Assembly: GCA_036389795.1 (NCBI GenBank)
Contig: DASVWD010000218.1
Location: 1-64,000, forward strand
Reading direction: 5' to 3'
From: Longimicrobium sp.
GTDB taxonomy: Bacteria > Gemmatimonadota > Gemmatimonadetes > Longimicrobiales > Longimicrobiaceae
DNA length: 64,000 bases
The notes under the pieces were generated by a model. It ran no database searches, had not been told where the DNA came from, and worked only from the letters and a program-made list of their open reading frames with translations. Below, piece after piece: positions 61,109-64,000 of the stretch (position 1 is its first letter; every line of letters starts with the position of its first letter). The translations under genes were made by a program, and so were the position numbers.

Positions 61109-62518
61109 GTGAGAGCGACGGGTTCTCGGCGGCTGCTGGCGCTGGCGGGGCTGGCCTGCGCGCTGGCGGCGTGCGGCGAGTCGGAGGGGCGCACGCGCCC
61201 GGGCGGCGCGCGCGGGCGGGGGGAGGGCGACTCCGCGGCCGCGGCGCGGCGGGCGCGCGAGGACTCGCTGGCGCGCTGGCGGGCGCGCTTCGGCGACCGG
61301 GTGCCGCGCCCCGACTCGGTGCGCGCGCTCTACGTGAACGCCTGGGCGGCGGGGTCGCGCTCGCGGATGCGCGAGCTGATCCGCGTGGCCGACGAGACCG
61401 AGATCAACGCCTTCGTCATCGACGTCAAGGAGTCGGACACCTACCTCACGCACGACTCCACGGGGATCGCGCTGGCCAGGGAGATCGGCGCCGACCAGCG
61501 CCCCGGGTCGAAGTGGCTCCCCCAGCTGGTGGACACGCTCCAGGCGCACGGCATCTACCCGATCGCCCGCATCGTGGTGTTCAAGGACCGCATGCTGGCC
61601 GAGAAGAAGCCGGAGCTGGCCATCCGGCACGTCGACGGCAGCGTGTGGCTGGACCAGAAGGGGAAGCCGTGGGTGAACCCGTACCACCGCACGGTGTGGG
61701 ACTACAACGTCGCCATCGCGCGCGAGGCGCTCGACATGGGCTTCGCGGAGGTGCAGTGGGACTACGTGCGCTTCCCCGACGTGGTGGAGGCGCGCCGGCG
61801 CACCATGGCCTTCCCCGGCGCGGGCGGGAAGAGCCGCGCGGACAACATCCACGACTTCATCGTCTACTCGAAGCAGCAGCTCGCCCAGTACCAGGTGCCG
61901 GTCACCGCCGACGTCTTCGGGCTGGTGACGCACCTGGAGGGCGACGTGGGGATCGGGCAGAACTGGGAGCAGGTGATCACCGCGGCCGACGCGGTGCTGC
62001 CGATGGTCTACCCGTCGCACTACTACGCGGGGATGTACGGCTTCGCCCGGCCCAACGCGCACCCGTACGAGATCGTGCGCATCTCCATGCAGGACGCGGT
62101 GGAGCGCACCCGCTTCGTGCAGCAACAGGGGAAGAAGACGGGCGAGATCGTCCCCTGGCTGCAGGCGTTCACCGCCGACTACCTGCACGACGGCCTCACC
62201 TACGGCGCCGGCCACGTGCGCAGCCAGATCCAGGCGGCGTACGACGCGGGGCTGAAGAGCTGGGTGCTGTGGAATCCCGGGAGCAACTACCAGGTCTACT
62301 ACGCGGCGCTGCGCCCGAAGGACGGCTCGCCCTCGCCGCTGGAGCGCGGCGGCTGGCGGCCGCTGCGCTGGGAGGTGCCGCGCGGGCGGCTCAGCAAGGT
62401 GATCCGGCAGCGCGAGGCGGCCGAGCGGGCGGCGCAGGCCGCGCGGGACTCGGCGGCGCGGGCGGGAGGTGCGGGGGCGGATTCGTCTCGCGCGGTCGGC
62501 TCGGGGAAGGGCGGCTGA
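61109..62518 (+). CDS. Putative glycoside hydrolase lipoprotein (DUF4015-like)
   Basis: The protein has 469 residues from GTG 61109 with GAGGGG upstream. The lipoprotein signal LLALAGLACALAACGE (Cys22) is followed by a charged linker and a TIM-barrel-like domain: VRALYVNAWAAGS, NAFVIDVKESDTYLTHDSTG, GIYPIARIVVFKD, GFAEVQWDYVRFPD, VTADVFGLVTHLEGDVGIGQNWEQV and VLPMVYPSHYYAGMYG. These phrases match the DUF4015/PF13200 putative glycosyl hydrolase family as I remember it. The C-terminus is helical and Ala-rich. Substrate unknown. Followed by two hairpins. Confidence 0.85.
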   Translation: MRATGSRRLLALAGLACALAACGESEGRTRPGGARGRGEGDSAAAARRAREDSLARWRARFGDRVPRPDSVRALYVNAWAAGSRSRMRELIRVADETEINAFVIDVKESDTYLTHDSTGIALAREIGADQRPGSKWLPQLVDTLQAHGIYPIARIVVFKDRMLAEKKPELAIRHVDGSVWLDQKGKPWVNPYHRTVWDYNVAIAREALDMGFAEVQWDYVRFPDVVEARRRTMAFPGAGGKSRADNIHDFIVYSKQQLAQYQVPVTADVFGLVTHLEGDVGIGQNWEQVITAADAVLPMVYPSHYYAGMYGFARPNAHPYEIVRISMQDAVERTRFVQQQGKKTGEIVPWLQAFTADYLHDGLTYGAGHVRSQIQAAYDAGLKSWVLWNPGSNYQVYYAALRPKDGSPSPLERGGWRPLRWEVPRGRLSKVIRQREAAERAAQAARDSAARAGGAGADSSRAVGSGKGG

Positions 62519-62539
62519 AGCCGCGGCAACGACTGCAGA

Positions 62540-62564
62540 AAGCCTCACGAACCCCGTGAGGCTT
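62540..62564. terminator. Hairpin after the glycosidase gene
   Basis: AAGCCTCACG pairs perfectly with CGTGAGGCTT over a 5-nt loop, 22 bp after the stop. Confidence 0.75.
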
Positions 62565-62578
62565 CAACTACGACGAGG

Positions 62579-62610
62579 CGCCGCACCGCTCAACGGGGGT
62601 GCGGCGTTTT
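62579..62610 (+). terminator. Rho-independent terminator with TTTT
   Basis: CGCCGCACC pairs with GGTGCGGCG, directly followed by TTTT on the plus strand. It lies 18 bp before the convergent aminotransferase stop. Confidence 0.88.
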
Positions 62611-62627
62611 CGCTTGTCACCTAACCT

Positions 62628-63758
62628 TTATGAGAAGAACTCCGCGATCCGCTCGATGCCCGCGGCCAGCGCGTCCGGCTCGGCCACCCAGGACAGCCGC
62701 AGCCACCCCTCCCCGCCCTCCCCGAACGCGATCCCCGGCACCGTGACCACGCGGTGCTCCTCCAGCAGCCGCTCCGCCGCGGCGAGCGAATCGCCCGCCA
62801 GCTTCTCCGGGAGACGGACGAAGCAGTAGAAGGCACCCTCGATGGGGGCATGCCTGATGTCGTGCCGATCCAGAAGATCGACGAGCTGCGCGCGGCGCGC
62901 GGCGTAGAGCGGGCGGTGCGCGGCCAGCGACTCGGGGCGGGCGAAGATCTCCAGCGCCACGTGGTTGGCGAAGGTGCTGGCGGCGGTGTTCACGATCTGG
63001 TGCACCTTCACCGCCGCGGCGACCGGCTCCGCCTCGGCGACCAGCCAGCCCAGGCGCAGGCCGGTGAGCGCGTTGCTCTTCGACAGCGAGCCGACCACCA
63101 GCGAATGGGGATACAGCTCGGCGATCGAGGGCGGGCGGTGGGGGAGGTAGTACAGCTCGCGGTAGACCTCGTCGGCCAGCACGTGCACGGGCGGGCCGGG
63201 GCGCTCCGCCAGCCCGTCGGCGAGCCGGCGCAGCTCCTCTTCGGGCCAGACGCGCCCGGTGGGGTTGCAGGGGGTGTTGAGGATCACCAGCCGCGTGTCG
63301 GGGCCGAGCGCGCCCAGCACGGCGTCGGCGCGGGGGCGGAAGCCGTCCGCCGGGTCGAGGGCCGCGGTGCGGTGGCGGACTCCCTCCAGCGCGCAGAGCT
63401 TGGGGTAGGCCAGGTAGCACGGCTCCACGACGAGCGCCTCGTCGCGCGCCGGGTCCAGGAGCGTCTTGACGACCAGGTAGAGCGCCTCCTCGGAGCCGAT
63501 GGTGACGCAGACGTTCGTCCCGGCGGTCTTCCCCGGGAAGGCGAAGTAGCCCGCGACGGCCTCGCGCAGCTCGGGGAGGCCGGCGTTGGGGGTGTAGGGG
63601 ATCCCCTCGGCGCGCACCCGCTCGAGCGCGGCCTCGAACGGCGCCAGGTCGGGGCGCAGGGTGGGCTCGCCCATCCCCAGGTCGACGTCGCCGGGCCGCT
63701 TGCGCGCGGCGATGGCCCGGATGAGCGACGGCGCGATGCCGGCCAGCAGCGGGTTCAC
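62628..63758 (-). CDS. Pyridoxal-phosphate aminotransferase, probably N-succinyldiaminopimelate aminotransferase
   Basis: The protein has 376 residues from GTG 63758, which overlaps the dapE stop by 4 bp. It is a class I/II fold with GMGEPTLRPD, YTPNAGLPELREAVAGYF, the GSEEALYLV PLP region, LNTPCNPTGRVW, LADEVYRELYY, and Schiff-base Lys in SLSKSNALTGLRLGW, ending RLSWVAEPDALAAGIERIAEFFS. Coupling to dapE suggests it transfers the amino group in the succinylase branch of diaminopimelate/lysine synthesis (DapC). Sequence alone cannot exclude another amino acid aminotransferase. Confidence 0.88.
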   Translation of the reverse strand: MNPLLAGIAPSLIRAIAARKRPGDVDLGMGEPTLRPDLAPFEAALERVRAEGIPYTPNAGLPELREAVAGYFAFPGKTAGTNVCVTIGSEEALYLVVKTLLDPARDEALVVEPCYLAYPKLCALEGVRHRTAALDPADGFRPRADAVLGALGPDTRLVILNTPCNPTGRVWPEEELRRLADGLAERPGPPVHVLADEVYRELYYLPHRPPSIAELYPHSLVVGSLSKSNALTGLRLGWLVAEAEPVAAAVKVHQIVNTAASTFANHVALEIFARPESLAAHRPLYAARRAQLVDLLDRHDIRHAPIEGAFYCFVRLPEKLAGDSLAAAERLLEEHRVVTVPGIAFGEGGEGWLRLSWVAEPDALAAGIERIAEFFS

Positions 63759-64000
63759 GGGGTGAAGAAGCGCCGGAGTGCCCGGTAGCACGACTCCAGC
63801 GAGTCGATGGAGCACCACTCGTTGGCCTGGTGCGCCTGCGCCGTCTCGCCGGGGCCGAAGTTGACGGCGGGGATGCCGTGCGAGGTGAAGCGCGCCACGT
63901 CGGTCCACGCCTGCTTGGGGGTGACGGCGAGCCCCTCGCGCAGGCGCCAGCCGCGGATCAGCGGGTGGTCGGCGTGCACCTCGCCGGCGGGGGCGCAGTC
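63755..64000 (-). CDS. dapE: Succinyl-diaminopimelate desuccinylase, C-terminal part (window edge)
   Basis: Only the last 81 residues lie inside the window; the 5' part continues past 64000. The segment LAVTPKQAWTDVARFTSHGIPAVNFGPGETAQAHQANEW is the metal-binding and dimer-side end typical of DapE M20 peptidases. DapE removes succinate from N-succinyl-LL-2,6-diaminopimelate in the cytoplasm. Its stop overlaps the start of the aminotransferase gene, so the two are an operon. Confidence 0.88.
   Translation of the reverse strand, partial: DCAPAGEVHADHPLIRGWRLREGLAVTPKQAWTDVARFTSHGIPAVNFGPGETAQAHQANEWCSIDSLESCYRALRRFFTP

Overview
The DNA is about 70% G+C, with Shine-Dalgarno sites of the GGAGG type, many secreted beta-barrel and lipoprotein genes, an LpoB-type operon and a Cys-rich peptide precursor with a leader of the LxLDxLxVESFxT type. 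From remembered gene content this fits a Gemmatimonadota bacterium close to Longimicrobium. That placement is inference; no rRNA or other phylogenetic marker is present.

Layout. (1) 1-28.1 kb: three co-directional non-ribosomal peptide synthetase (NRPS) genes. Two are tandemly duplicated single modules (C-A-PCP). The third is a seven-module giant ending in a thioesterase. In the giant, modules 4 and 6 lack an adenylation domain. The reading frame breaks in the last module at an 8-bp tandem repeat that has exactly one unit fewer than its sister copy in module 5. (2) 28.1-28.5 kb: an orphan 109-residue precursor with 15 Cys, 13 of them preceded by Thr or Ser. (3) 28.6-36 kb: envelope proteins (a small beta-barrel, a large coiled-coil secreted protein, a DUF4097-like protein), a small hypothetical, an alpha/beta hydrolase and an acyl-CoA dehydrogenase. 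(4) 36-44.4 kb: an erythromycin-esterase-family gene and a GH13 glucosidase, flanked by two related small membrane proteins, then a low-GC HEPN-like (Ymh) gene, a DEAD-box RNA helicase and two small hypotheticals. (5) 44.5-49.3 kb: a metalloprotease/propeller/beta-barrel fusion, a TetR regulator whose -10 box lies inside a repeat array, and a 51-aa membrane protein. (6) 49.3-56.1 kb: an LpoB lipoprotein operon, a Tat-signal protein plus amidase operon, and a two-gene unit (small basic protein plus a Rossmann/TIR-like protein) with palindromes over its promoter. (7) 56.2-62.6 kb: a histidine kinase and sigma-54 activator, diverging from four tandem small lipoproteins. The gap between them holds two perfect dyads and a good -24/-12 promoter, so the block reads as one regulatory circuit. 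A putative glycosidase lipoprotein follows. (8) 62.6-64 kb: an aminotransferase and the end of dapE (diaminopimelate/lysine synthesis), cut by the window end.

A family of 7-9 bp tandem repeats (CGCACTT, GCACTTTC, CGCACTCA, GTACGAAG and mixtures) recurs in spacers across the window. It also sits inside three adenylation domains at the same A7-A8 loop. It supplies a -10 box, stop-codon bases and the NRPS frameshift, and is the most distinctive structural theme here.

The NRPS specificity codes were read by eye against the GrsA pocket. If the genes act in order, the predicted line is Gly-like, unknown, Val-like, Thr, aminoadipate-like, (no A), Ser, (no A), Ser, then release. No MbtH, Sfp, transporter or lanthipeptide-modifying gene is in the window.
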